Numbered from the stretch's first letter, positions 13,417-25,278 are shown. The stretch is 64,000 bases of DNA from Amoeboaphelidium protococcarum (GCA_023515745.1 JALECJ010000257.1:126687-190686), one strand, 5' to 3'. Numbers and translations are program-made. The notes: a model not told the origin generated them from the letters alone.

Positions 13417-16400
13417 TCATCTCATTCTAGATCTTTTAGCGTTCCTACCTCTATTACTACCACCTCCTGCCTTCTACTACTTGTAACCAGATCTCTTCAC
13501 AGGCACTGTGCGCCCAACCATTTCATCTTCACTGTCAGGCTCAAAGTCATCGTGTTCGTCAGCTCCTCCAAAGTCTTGACCATGTCTTCTATTCTTCTAG
13601 CCTCTGCCCTTCCCGTGATTCTATTCAGCATTGACGATAAGTTTGCCATCATTAGATACGGGGAGTAAATTAGAGCGTTTACGCTTGTTCTATCTCTACG
13701 CAGTACCACGATCTGCAGCCAACTTCATCTGCACATTGGACTGGAGCATATCAATTGGCTCATCTTCTCCCTACTGCTGCTATTCCATCATCTACTAGAT
13801 ACTACTCTTCGCGTGCAACTAACCGCCCATAAGATCGCGCATAAAGTCCGGTAACTCCTCCTCATCGTCCAAATTATTGTCATCACCAAACTCTACCACA
13901 CTATCGCTGTCATTGCCTTCTTCAGCGTCGGACGCAGCATCATCTCCATTGCCGTCTACACCGTCTTTCTTCTATTTAGATTGTCTCTTGGCACGTTCCA
14001 TTCTCTTGCGGATATTAGTGAGCAATTTCTCATGCTCTACCGGGAAATGTTATCTAATCGCATCCAAACCTATTCTTCGCACTAATCTCTCTATAATGTA
14101 GCGACAAGACACTTTAAAGTGAGACTTATGTTCAGAAGACCATTTGAGGCAGGCATTAATAATCAAATCGAGAATACTATCACCGGCGTCTTCAGCAATC
14201 ATACCGGAAGCCTCCTTTTGAAGATCATTAATATTGACCACAATCACAACCTTGATGAAACTGACCGCAGATTTTATAATTTCTCTTGATCTGGATTCAA
14301 ACGCGTAAAGCAATACAGTCTTGATGATTTCGGAGTCAAAACTATCATTAAAGCAGTAAAGCAATCTAGCCAGAGCATTAATGGTGGCAGAAATCATATG
14401 AGGAGTTTAAGCAGCAAGACCAGCCATCACCATTTTCAAATATTCAGAGATACTACAAATGAATTAAGAGTCCTACTGCAATTCATCTAGGTCAGCTGAA
14501 GAAGTCAGCTCAATCTTATTGTCACCGAGTTACTACATTTTAGTTCCAATTTTGACAACTAGTTCATAAGAGACTTGACGCGCCTTGTCATTAGACTCTT
14601 TGGTACCCATTACAATTTCTGACAAAATCTCTGGCACGATAGATAAAAGCTCCAAATTCTACTCTCCGATAGTGTCAATATAAGCCTCGATAGCTTGTAA
14701 TCTATCCTTCTTGGCGGACGCTTCAACGGACAGCATAGTATCGATAAGTTTTTACTTGATCTGGGTCAAAATAGGAGCTGATAGCAAGAACTCTTTCAAC
14801 TATTGCAATTAGATTGAGTTGTCATTACCGTTAATTAGAGAGTCACGTCTACCAATAGATAGCATCTCAGTCAGCAGTTTATAACTCTTCTTTTAAATCT
14901 TGCCATCATCGTCCTCCAGGCCTAGTAGAGCTAATCTCAGCAATAATTGCACAGCTTCTATTGGCATAATGGTACCAGCAAACATTATATTAACCAGATC
15001 TAACAACAAATAACGCTTATCTGACTGCTATTACGTCTGAGTAAGTTGGATATAACTCTTCAAAATGTTGCCAATAAATGAATTCAACTTATCCTTCTAA
15101 CATACGGAAGACCACAACTTGATGCACTCCTGGAAGAGTTGATTCAAGCTATTCAACTGACTATCCTTAGTGGCAGACATTTCCATATACTTGCTTAGCA
15201 GTAGACCCAGGATATTTTCGGCATGTTACTCTAAAAACTGAGCCTAATCCTTGTCACCATTGGCCAGCACAGACTTTACAATGTTACGCAAACTTTCCAC
15301 CACAATCTACAGTCTACCATCATCGCTCACGAAGTCCACGTCTTATAGAATCGGAAGTATGATAGAGCACAGATCATCAAATGACTGAATCAAATCTTGA
15401 GGACTAACACAGAATGACGGCAGAATATCCCAAATCTATTTCCACAAGATCTAACAAGTCTTTGCCTCTGGTAAATGTTTATTTTACTCCAGCTAATTTC
15501 CCTTCTAGGCAATCTGACGAGCCATAGGCACAAAAGTGTCAATGTAGAATCCAACATAATCTTTCTACACAGAGCTCTTCATTAATGAAAACAACCATAC
15601 ACGTGGCTATTCATCGGTTAATTCAATCGGAAATATCTTCAAGAAAGCAGCACAAGTCATAGAGCCAATTAATGCAGATAGAACACCTTCAAATTATTTG
15701 CGGCACTTTCCGTCCAGCAAAGCATTTTCATCTCTTTACAGCTACTTGATAACGGGCGTCAACTGTTGCAAACACAAACTCTTACTTAAATCCATAATAG
15801 TAACCCAATGTGCAACCACCTTCAAGATTACAGAATACTGAAGCATTGACGCGTCATTCATTCCCTTTTAAGTAAGCAGCAAACACTTTACAACACTATC
15901 TGAAGATTATTATGAGTCCATTTAGAAAGTATCAACAATGCTGCACAGAGTTTACTGAGTAGCATCCATCAACATCTTCCGCACTTCTTTCCCCATGTTC
16001 ATAAACAAAACTCCAAAAACATTTGAATATATGCCAGCAATAGCCTCAGAAATCAACAGCTAATCCTAGACATCAGCCTGCGAAAACTTCAATTTATAAT
16101 AGACTGCACATTGCGAGCATATGTTTAGCCAAATAGGAAGACAATCGACATTCTTTTAAACTTTCAGAGCTAGAACTGGATCAAAACATTTTCTAAAGTT
16201 GGCCAGAGTAAATGAATTAACATCAATACCAACACTACCACTATCATCTTCGTCAGAATGGGCGGAAGCTTCTTGATCTCTGGTAATTAAGCTAATAAGG
16301 GAGTTCATACATTCCAGATGAGCTTTCTATGCATGATTAAAAGAGGTGGAGTTATTCAAACGCTCTGCCAAAGCATTAAGACCACTAAAATTACCGCCGC

Positions 16401-17112
16401 TATTATTGTTGTTCTTACCACACAGCAATTGCATGACAAGCTAAACATCCAAATACTTCCACAGAGACTGTACAAACGAAAGCAAATGACATAATGCCGC
16501 ACTTTAATCCGTAGACAGGTTAGCGGAGATATCTTCGACAATCTTGCAGAGGAACTTCACCAGAAGTGCTCGTGATGGATGAGCTTTCAAAGGCAAAATT
16601 CCCTGACCGCGAAATCTCACCAACTTGAGGCAACACAACTGAGCCACTTTTCTCACCTTTGGAGACTGGTCGAACAGCCGCAGCATCATCTACTGATGAA
16701 TTTTGATGGTATCAGGCGATGACCAAACAGTGGGCGGCTAAACTGTTAACAGTGCAGTCAGACATTCGATACAATGCCTGATGATTGCATTGCAATTCTC
16801 TTGCGAGTGAAATATCGACAAAACGCGTTCGTACACGCTAAGCACATCGCTATACTTCATCTGCAGTACAGCACTAGGTACATGACTAGTAATTACAGAA
16901 AGCAAATACAAGATGCCATTAATTTCATCAGCATCAGACTCGAGTAATTCTTCAACAGATGCAATCTTATCATTAAGCAGCATGACCATACTTGCAAAGT
17001 ACGCAGTTGGAATCAGTTGCATCTTGGCCTCTTGGATAGATTACTCCACTGCCAGCAAGAGCTTATATTGCAAAGTGGACGTATTAGCACGCACTTGACT
17101 AAATGGATCCAT
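13417..17112 (-). CDS. RRP12: Ribosomal RNA-processing protein RRP12
   Basis: A single-exon gene for 1231 aa made almost entirely of HEAT-like helical repeats. The C-terminal core carries a RRP12 signature: CRYIIERLVRRIGLDAIR followed by FPVEHEKLLTNIRKRMERAKR, then an acidic linker (DDEEELPDFMRDLMGG) and a basic tail (KRKRSN..., ending KRSRMR). RRP12 is needed for export and maturation of both ribosomal subunits and binds Ran and karyopherins in yeast. The length matches the yeast protein (about 1200 aa). The start at 17112 (MDPFSQVRANTS) is the first ATG of the frame. An inverted-repeat element sits 122 bp upstream. Confidence 0.93.
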
Positions 17113-17234
17113 ATGTATCTGAGATTTAGAAAATTAGTTTGACTGATAGAAAAGTGCTTACTTGTGATAAAGATAGAAAAGATTGAACGAAAAACGCGCA
17201 AAAGATCTTGGCTTTTTCGAAAGCGTTTCAAAAA
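17113..17234. other. Short RRP12 upstream region
   Basis: A short AT-rich region between the RRP12 start codon and the inverted-repeat element. It holds the ACGCGC at about 17199 but no gene. Confidence 0.5.
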
Positions 17235-17257
17235 GGGGCTGTCCAGAAATTACGTAA
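17235..17257 (+). repeat. Left terminal inverted repeat
   Basis: 23 bp, the exact reverse complement of 17803-17825. Confidence 0.9.
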
Positions 17258-17758
17258 CGCTCTAAATCGCTCATTTAGACCCCCTCCCCTGTCATCTTGC
17301 TCCATGTAGTCAAGAGCTAATCGCGATATAACTGCATTTTTGGACGTATCTCGTCAAGCGGAATTGATTGGTGTTAAAGCGAAACTTGTAAAATTGAAAA
17401 ATAAGAATTTACTCTCAAACAAGGTCCGACCGTCATATTTCTCATAGTTAGATAACTGTATACTGAATACAATCACTCAGAGTTATATTTATGTCTAAAT
17501 TAAATCAATTTACGCGTTCAAACGTCCGTATTATAAACAACAGATCTTGAAAGGAGCATTTAATATGTTAGTGCAGATGACTGCTCCGTGATATTTTAAC
17601 TACATGTACCATACAATGAAACAAAGGATTAGATTGCAAAAGAGAGAAATGATGCTTAGAATAATAACAATGAAAACTGCTTTACTCAATACACGCTATT
17701 TATACTGGAGATCTGTATAGGAAAAATTCTACGTAACGCTAAGATCGTTTCTGCCAGG

Positions 17759-17794
17759 ACCCCCCCCCCCCCCCCCCCNGGCCCCCCCCCCCCC
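17759..17794 (+). repeat. Poly-C tract with an ambiguous base
   Basis: About 35 bases, nearly all C, interrupted by NGG at about 17779-17781. The single N shows that the assembler could not resolve the homopolymer, so the true length and sequence here are uncertain. Confidence 0.9.
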
Positions 17795-17802
17795 TCGACT
17801 AA

Positions 17803-17825
17803 TTACGTAATTTCTGGACAGCCCC
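17803..17825 (-). repeat. Right terminal inverted repeat
   Basis: 23 bp, the exact reverse complement of 17235-17257. Confidence 0.9.
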
Positions 17826-17960
17826 AAAGAGAGCTCCTACAGTACAGTAAATGGAACGATTGTACGATAATACAATAAATTATAAATTATTGTCAAATAC
17901 TTAAACTTGAATAAAATGCTATCATTAATAAAGAAAGGAATACATATTATACAGATTAAA
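17826..17960. other. Intergenic remainder right of the element
   Basis: AT-rich bases between the element and the stop of the next minus-strand gene. They probably form the 3' flank of that gene. No gene is seen. Confidence 0.5.
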
Positions 17961-19217
17961 TCAAATCAAGCAGTTTTAACATCTAGAGCCGCCATCTTTC
18001 TGGATCAAATCGTCAGATGCAACGCGTACTGTTGTATAAACTGGTTATTCATCGACTAATCCTGAAATAAACTTGGGCGTTACAGCACGGAGTCTTGCCG
18101 ATCTAACAAGTTTCCACTCTTCATCGCCTCCCAACTTCCGCTTCTTACCGACTTATTCACCAGTTTGAGCATCATTTGAAGTAAAGACAGAATTCTTCAC
18201 CGGCGTCATCTACTCTGCGCCAGCTTTCTTTAAAGTGGAATCCAGGCCATCAGCACCACTTGCCATCAGACAAATCGCAATAACATTTTTAATGTTACTT
18301 GACATGTACTCGACTGAATATGATGTCGCCACCATATCCAAAGAAAAAGGCACAGAGCAAGTTGTATCTTGACCACTAGAGACAGGCCAAGTCAATACCG
18401 CATTTCGGCTCTCATTTTCCACAAACAATTTAAAAGCCTTCTGAGAGAACAGGATAGTTGGGCATCCCGAGCGATACATTGTGGAAAAAGTCTAAATTCC
18501 ACGTGACCCATGATGCCACAACTTATCGGCCACAAATGCAGACGCCTTCTTACATTCTGTGGCCAGTATAAAGTTTTAGGATCTATCTTGAAAAATGGTA
18601 TCCGATCTACCGCGGATATCATACTAAGACCTGGCCAAAATACCGCCTACGATAAATGGAATTTGAGGCCTGTGATAGATTAATGTTCCAAGGCAGTCTC
18701 ATATCCTAATAACTAACCTTTCAAACATGCTTTCGACAATGATTTCACTAGTAGACTCGTCCAAACTAACGAAATCGCGATAAATTAGATCAACCGCGAC
18801 ATCGCTCATAACTTTCTAATCGCATATCTCAGACCAATTGGAAGGAGCACCAACTAAACCTGCAAGGTCATCGAGAGTGGCTATCGGCTGCAGACCTCTA
18901 TACAAGAAGGGATTTAGAACCAGATGATGCATCTGAGACGCGGTTGGCTTCTTTACAATCTTGAAATCATCCGAATTGTACAGCGCCGAGTCTACCATCT
19001 CCCATCTAGCACGTTCATCATCAAGGAAGGTGCGATTAGCCAGCAGCTTCGCATTCATCAACGCATCAGTATCATCCTCAGATCCAACTTCAATATCAAG
19101 AGATTCCACGGACAATTAAGATTCAACATCACTTTCACTAACGTAACTACCAACATCTGAATTAACACGGACAAGTATCGTCTAATCTTCACTTTTATAA
19201 GATGGCTCTGAAAGCAT
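17961..19217 (-). CDS. Protein with a PD-(D/E)XK nuclease-like core, possible Crinkler-type effector
   Basis: Two exons (19217-18718 and 18669-17961) give 402 aa. An acidic N-terminal 60 residues leads into a helical region (LNPFLYRGLQPIATLDDLAG). The core runs RGRSDTIF, then FILATECKKASAF: the Asp followed by E-x-K on a hydrophobic strand is the active-site pattern of the restriction-endonuclease fold. A second conserved-looking block (GCPTILFSQKAFKLFVEN) follows. The tail has a basic KKRKLGG, which could be a nuclear signal. Host-directed or selfish nuclease-like proteins with this layout are expanded in oomycetes, chytrids and other parasites (Crinkler/CR families). No signal peptide and no LFLAK-type N-terminus is present, so secretion is not supported. 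It could equally be a domesticated transposon-related nuclease. The family assignment is inference. Confidence 0.62.
18670..18717 (-). other. Intron of the nuclease-like gene
   Basis: A 48-nt GT-AG intron (GTTAGT...CACAG). The two exons sum to 403 codons only when it is removed. Confidence 0.75.
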
Positions 19218-19822
19218 AATAAATTAAAATATACGGTACGGTATATCCTCAAAATGAGTGAGATTACTCAGATACACAGCGAGTTGAAAGTGAAAAAGTA
19301 GAAATCATGAAAAATAGCACGCGACTATATACTTAGAACGTAAAAGACTTTAACATTTCAGTGGCGAATCTTTCACCTTCGTTCTATTGTAGGAAGCACA
19401 AAGAAGTAACACTCGATATTCCAGAGCAAAAGTGGCTGCACCAATTCCACTCCCCACGCGCGTTGGTTTCAGAGTACGAAGCATCTTAACGCTAGAGTCG
19501 GGCACTGCTCTTTACTTCAAACCGATTCTTTATAATGTACCTCCTTCCAAAGCAGCCAAGCTATATATCAGAATCTTTAGTGGTTAGACTAAACCCGATA
19601 GAGCGAATTCACTGAGAAATTGCAAGTGAGAAGTGATTGGTCATTGTGGATCAAATCTCACCGTCGTCGTCGTCGCGCTTCGCCCCTTTTACAGAATCAC
19701 TCCCCATCACTATAATCATCATCATCATTATCACAATCTCAGTTTAACACTATCTTCCTCGCCAATAATTTGTAAATATATATTTAGCGCTTACTTTTAA
19801 TATATTGACAGAATTGAAGGGA
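19218..19822. other. Divergent intergenic region
   Basis: About 600 bases between two divergently transcribed genes. It contains a short CGT/CAT trinucleotide-rich patch (about 19662-19735), an ACGCGCGT at about 19459 and no gene. It probably holds both promoters. Confidence 0.55.
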
Positions 19823-21361
19823 ATGGAGACTTAGACAGTGTCAGAATAAAAATTAGACGATAAATAGCAACATGAGGAGGAGGTTTCTTCATCTGACTGT
19901 GGCGAGACTGTGGCTTGCAGTTTATCTAATCAGTAGGATACTTTAGTCGCTGCTCATGATGATCATGAAGATAAATGCGTCAACTACTTTGCGATTATTG
20001 CCACTGTATCACGATACGCATTTATTGCTGCTCTCATTACCGCTGTTATACTTATATTCACTCAAAATTATCATATCAAGATTCTGGAATTTCTTCATAA
20101 ACTGTAATAGAGCGAGTCGCGAGCCACTGTAATTATGACGCTTTTGATCTATGCGCTTACGTTTGTAATCATCGCTATTGTTGGAGTACCATGCAGTGTC
20201 ATGTCAGTGGCAGCCGGTATGCTCTATCGACCGTATATCTATGCATTTGGTGTTGTATGCGCGTGTATCATCCTTAGTAGTGTTGTTGGTTTTTATATTG
20301 GGCGATTGGTGATTAAACGGCTTATATTTGGAAAGCAGTAGAGTCTTGTGAATGGATAAAGTAATCATTTCAGCGGGGAATTTTATAAAAGCGCCTGGTT
20401 TAAACGGCGGCGAAAGATACGCACCATGTTGTATGCTATGAAGTTGAATTAGCGCGATAATCATATGGATGAGACGTCGATCGATAACTTGTTAAAGAAT
20501 AAGAGCATCCTGGAATTCCTTTTAGATTTCGCGCATTATCTCGGATTTAGGTGGCATGTGTTTAAGATGGCCACTCTGTTCAGATTTATCCAGGTTCTAC
20601 CATTTGCAGTTACCACGTATGCGCTCGCTGTAATGACGCCTAATCGCGGTCCGAATGCATTGAAGGTTATTCCATTCGTGTGTACTACGCTCTTGGGAGT
20701 TATGCCTGGATTGTCTGTATTCATTTGGGCAGGCTCACTTGTTGATGATTATAACAATCCTGATAACGAGAGTTTGGAAGAGCGAATGGGGCATAAAGCA
20801 TTCGTGGTACTGATGCTGGTGTCTTCTTGTATTGTAGTAGGTGCTTTTGCTCTCCTCATATGCTGGGGAAGAAAGACGTGGCGTGGAATGGTTAAATAGG
20901 TCGAGTACGAGGTGAGGCTAAGTAGAAGTTAGAGACGACTAAGAATGGAGAATAATAATCGCCTAATTCCAAAGGATTAATAGAGTATTCATAGCCAAAA
21001 CGAGCCATGCGATGATGGTGAAAATGAAGATATGGTTGACACTGAAGATGATCTTTCATTCATATCTGACGGTGAACCAATTTAAGATTGCGAACGCGTA
21101 CCGGATCATACATTACATCACAGTCATAGTGATCTTACATTTTAATAACTGGATTAGTCGACTGATTAAGATCCCCTGTTGACAGCAGATGTAAAATTGG
21201 AAGACGCTAAATACAGAAAGCCTGTGTTAAGTAAGCCATCACATACAGAAATTAGAGGTAGCCTGACTGTGAAGGAAGTGTGGTTTTTGCGTGTCATCTT
21301 TGTGGCGTGCATCGTCACTCTATCAGTTGGGCTGCCATTGGCATTTACCGGCAGAATTTGA
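19823..21361 (+). CDS. VTT-domain (SNARE-associated/DedA-type) multi-pass membrane protein
   Basis: A 512-aa protein. The acidic Gln-rich N-terminus is followed by membrane segments near residues 54-78 and 103-123. The VTT signature comes next (VPCSVMSVAAGMLY, then a Gly-rich helix ending GFYIGRLV; about residues 117-160). Further helices lie at 240-270, 285-305 and 333-357, and a last segment at 482-505 (LRVIFVACIVTLSVGLPLAF) is unusually far downstream after an acidic loop. VTT proteins (TVP38, TMEM41, VMP1) sit in Golgi or ER and act as lipid scramblases. TVP38 is the closest in topology, although the C-terminal extra helix is not typical. No intron is needed. Confidence 0.85.
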
Positions 21362-21681
21362 TTATAAATTTATCAGCCTCATGTCTAAATAATAAATGTT
21401 CATGGTTGAAATTAATCTTTGCAAGTAGATTCGATTATTAAGTCAGTTGTAACTACGAATACGTAGGCTATTTATAGACTTTTTAAATTTCGATGTAACC
21501 ATCCAACCAACCAACCAGTCGATATCTTTATCTTGGTCTAATCAACTGCTCGCAGAAATAATACAATAGCCAATTGGAAGATTGTTGCTCACTTTACTAT
21601 ATAAAAGGCATAATTAAGTGTGCATCAGACATACGTGAAACAATTATCAAAACAAGCATCTGTGTGATACTGAAAGTAAGA
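21362..21681. other. Intergenic region upstream of NF-YA
   Basis: A 320-base AT-rich gap with a short CCAA repeat at about 21503-21515 (CCAACCAACCAACC). No gene is seen. It probably carries the 3' end of the VTT gene and the NF-YA promoter. Confidence 0.5.
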
Positions 21682-22533
21682 ATGGATCCATCAATTTTCT
21701 CTTAACAATCTGGCAATGGGCGCAGTGATGCAACTGGCGGTCCTGATCAGTAGAATACCTAGAAAAGAAGCTGGTAGAACGATGATACAAACTTTGGCTT
21801 TCCAGTTTAATAGACAAACAGTCTTAGTAGCCAGTAGTATCCATTTATAAATCAATATGGAGGTGGCTCTTAGGTACAGCAGGGAAATGTTCTTAATCAG
21901 CTGCTTTACAACAATAATCAGAGTCACCAAGGCAATAATCAACTGAGTGCCGGTCTCGTCTCTGGTGCACAAGGACTATCTAATCCGTTGGCCGGTCTAA
22001 TGAACGTTGGACTGTTCAACAATCCGTTGGCATCGTAATAGCAGTAGAAATAGCAGATGATGATGGGCCAGCAAGGTTAGAGATAGCAGGCACAGGCGGC
22101 TGCCGAGTAGCCAATGTACGTCAATGCGAGACAATATCACAGAATCTTGAAACGTCGCGTGGCGCGCGCAAAGTACGAAGCCGCACTGAAAGCTTAAAAC
22201 ACCAAGCGACCATACTTGCATGAGAGCCGGCACAAACATGCTATGAAGAGGCCTAGAGGTCCAGGTGGTAGATTTCTGACTGCGAAGGAAATAGCTGAGC
22301 TGGAACAATAGAAGGGAACATAGTCTTCTAGTTCAGAGAAGTCTTCTGTGAGCCCAGTTGCAGTTGGCGCCGATGAGGATAACGATGATGAATAAGAAGT
22401 TTCATAGACCACTGTTAAAAAGTAGAAAATCAAGGAAGTATCTGCGGCGTCATCACCAAAATCCCCAAACGGCGGCAAAGTTCCTAAAATAACAAACATT
22501 GAAGATTTTCTGAATGATAATTCCACTAATTGA
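21682..22533 (+). CDS. CCAAT-binding factor subunit NF-YA/HAP2
   Basis: A 283-aa protein whose conserved core (residues about 143-205) is unmistakable. It starts [20 protein letters not shown] (the NF-YB/NF-YC interaction helix), continues through a linker, and ends with [20 protein letters not shown], the CCAAT DNA-contact helix. The first Gln of the core is encoded by TAG, a useful check of the code. The N-terminal 140 residues are Gln/Asn-rich and the C-terminal part is Ser/acidic, as in activators. It acts in the nucleus with two histone-fold partners not seen in this window. Confidence 0.96.
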
Positions 22534-22724
22534 TAAAATGAGATATACGCGTTGTTTAGGTAGATGTTTTACATTAGTGTTGTAACATGATTTTCGCGTT
22601 TTTCAAATCCGCCATTTCCAGCACAAAGATCATACAATATATTCGTGAACTACAACCTATTGATATGTTACCCGTAATTCCTGTGACTCTAATATAACGA
22701 TGGCCTGTGCCATAGACAAAAATA

Positions 22725-23288
22725 ATGCTGGAAACTATCAATGAATTATTTAGCGAGAAGATTCTATCCGACACCATCAGGATACATTGCGTAGATCCCA
22801 ACTCGCTAATCAAATTGCATTATGCATTTCAGGCCGCGTCTTCACCGCGATCAAGACAGTAGCAATCTGGTGGATAGAGTTATAATACAGGCACTCTTCA
22901 CGTCGTCATGTAATAATTAGTATCTGTGGCCACTCAAGCAGAGCTCGTATATATTGAGGTGATGCTGAATATGCGACTCACATAATTATATCTGCATGGA
23001 GCCCCTGGTAAAGTCATGCCGTCCATGGAGAAAAGTGAGTCTTACGGTTTGAGAGCACTGGATATTTTAGAAAATCTACAGAGTAAACTACTTAAGGATT
23101 GTGATCAGGAGTGTATACGCGTCTTTAAATAGCTAGAATGGACTGCGTTAACAGATGAATAGTTCAACAATCTGGAATACTTGTTCAGTGATTGGCAGGA
23201 GCGATCAGTCATTTTCAAGTGGCTTCCTCAACGCAAAGGTAAAATTCAGCGTTAAATTGAAAAGCTTTAATCCTCTGAAAGTGTTTGA
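22725..23288 (+). CDS. Unknown 187-aa protein
   Basis: The frame from ATG 22725 to TGA 23286-23288 has no TGA inside and uses TAA/TAG as Gln in seven or more places. It begins MLETINELFSEKILSD, has a beta-rich first half with a Ser/Gln loop, and a helical second half (ALDILENLQSKLLKDC, LEYLFSDWQERSVIFKWL). It has no membrane segment or signal peptide. I do not recognise the family. An upstream ATG at 22700 in another frame gives only a 14-codon frame. Confidence 0.62.
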
Positions 23289-23793
23289 AATTGACTCTTT
23301 ATCGGTCGAATGATTTTATTAGATTGAAATTTAGAATTAACTTTTAAACAATTCAAGTTCACTTTAGTAATCGCTCTATGAATCAAAATCTTCTTTAAGT
23401 TTAAGCCAATGTAGGGATCTATCTGTAAAATGAGGCGCTACTTCACCTCGCCATCGTCCGATTTGTTCTCGACTCTTACTTCCTTACTTACTTCTTTCCT
23501 TCAGAGAGACGAGAGAGAGAAACCGCGTCATCTCGCCCGAGTCAAAATATTTCTTTCCGCTCGTTCGTTCGTTCGCTCGTCCAGTTTGACTCAGCGCAAA
23601 GAAAGTGTGCGTAAGCCAAAAGAGTTTTTACAGTTCTGAGCAGATTCTCTCCTATTTCTTCTTCTTCTCAAGTCACTGTACTGTGGCGTAACGTTAGTTC
23701 TAAAAAATCATATTTTATTGCAGATAATTGTGTCTAATCTGGTAATTAAACGGCTTATAAAGTTTAGATCTTTGAAATTAAATTGAATAGAAA
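23289..23793. promoter_or_regulatory. Pyrimidine-rich upstream region of casein kinase 1
   Basis: About 500 bases. The stretch 23430-23670 is strongly CT-rich on the coding strand, with CTCGTTCGTT-type repeats and TTCTTCTTCT. Similar tracts occur upstream of several other genes in the window, so this is probably a promoter or leader element. No coding frame with family resemblance is seen. Confidence 0.5.
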
Positions 23794-25278
23794 ATGTCGT
23801 TGCCCAACTAGTCATCGTCTGCATCGTAGTAATAATAGGGCGGAGGCACGACTGAGATCAGAATAGGGAATAGGTATAAATTGGGGAGGAAAATTGGAGC
23901 TGGATCGTTTGGTGACATTTATTTGGGAACTAGTTTGAGTAGTGGTGAGCAGGTGGCCATAAAGCTGGAGAGTATTCGGGCTCGTCATCCGCAGTTGGAG
24001 TATGAGGCTCGAGTGTACCGGGCTCTTGCTGGAGGCTTTGGTATACCGTCGGTGCGCTGGTTCGGTGTGGAGGGAGACTTCTTTGCTATGGTCATCGATC
24101 TTCTGGGGCCTTCGCTGGAGGATTTGTTCAACTTCTGCTCAAGGCAATTCTCGCTGAAGACCGTGGTGCTACTTGCTGACCAGCTCATCTCCAGGATTGA
24201 GCACATCCACTCCAAGAACTTTATCCATCGAGACATAAAGCCAGACAATTTTCTTATGGGCCTCGGTAGGAAGGGTAATCAGGTCCACGTTATCGATTTT
24301 GGTCTGGCAAAGAAGTATCGGGATCCCAAGACTCATCTCCATATCCCGTATCGTGAGCACAAGAATCTTACCGGCACGGCGAGGTATGCGTCCATCAATA
24401 CTCATCTGGGCATAGAGCAGAGTAGAAGGGATGATTTGGAGTCGCTTGGCTACGTGCTGATGTACTTTTGCAGGGGAAGTCTTCCGTGGTAGGGACTGAG
24501 AGCTGGCACTAAGAAGTAGAAGTATGACCGTATTATGGAGAGAAAGATGACCACGGCCACTGAGAGTCTATGCAGAGGTTTTCCTTAGGAGTTTGCAGTC
24601 TATTTGAATTATGTGCGCTCACTAAGATTTGATGACAGGCCAGATTATGCGTACTTGAGAAAGCTATTCCGCGACCTGTTCATGCGAGAGGGATTCATCT
24701 ATGACTACATCTTTGACTGGACTCTGATCAAGCTGGAGAAGGATCGAGCTGCGGCGTAGAAGGAAGCTGGTGGCTCTGCTGGTGCTGGTATAAATGTTGC
24801 CGGTCTGTCTGGTGGCGGTGGTAACCTTGGCGGAGGCAATAAGATGTTGACCAGCGCGGATGACGTTAATGAGGATCCGGAGAAGAAGAAGAAGGATCAT
24901 ACGGTTGGCAAATGGGTGAATGAGGTGGATAGAAGCACTCGAGCGCCTGGTGCTGTTGCTAATGTACCTGGTGCAATCGGTGCCTTGGGTGGAAGTGGTA
25001 ATGCTTTGGATCTGGCTGGTGGTGGAGGTGGCGGTAGTAGTAATATGGCAGCGACGATGCAATAGCAGTAGTTGTAGCAGTAATCATCTTCAAGACGATC
25101 TTCAAAGAATGCAATCACGGTGGGAGGTAATAATACGAATGTAGCTACTGGCATGTCTACAAGAGCAACTACTAGTCAGTAATAATAGCAGCAGTAGAAT
25201 ATGGGCGGCAGTGGTGGAAATAGCAATAGCAACATTTATGGAGGTGGCGGCGGTGCGTATGGATCTGGCAATGTTTGA
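23794..25278 (+). CDS. Casein kinase 1, delta/epsilon (Hrr25) type
   Basis: A 494-aa serine/threonine kinase. The kinase domain (about residues 27-300) has [11 protein letters not shown], the VAIK lysine at 57, [12 protein letters not shown] with catalytic Asp 147, [10 protein letters not shown], and the CK1-specific [20 protein letters not shown]. The conserved Gln residues in LPWQGL (residue 233) and KKQKYDRI (residue 242) are both encoded by TAG, direct evidence for the reassigned code. The C-terminal 190 residues are Gly/Asn/Gln-rich and end AYGSGNV. CK1 delta-type kinases act in vesicle traffic, ribosome maturation and the cell cycle. The single exon ends at TGA 25276-25278 and converges on the Munc13-like gene. 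Confidence 0.97.

Larger units (their letters stand above)
17235..17825. mobile_element. Non-autonomous terminal-inverted-repeat element (MITE-like)
   Basis: A 591-bp segment bounded by perfect 23-bp inverted repeats (17235-17257 and 17803-17825) that start GGGGCTGTCCAGAAATTACG. No transposase-like frame was seen inside. The flanks read ...TTTCAAAA on the left and AAAGAGAG on the right, so at most a 3-bp AAA duplication is visible. The left subterminal block (ACGTAACGCT...ATCG...GACCCCC, 17252-17285) recurs in direct orientation near the right end (17731-17770), next to a long C tract containing one N. The superfamily is not decidable; GGGGCTGTCC-type ends occur in several cut-and-paste groups. 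The element sits in the RRP12 promoter region. Confidence 0.8.
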
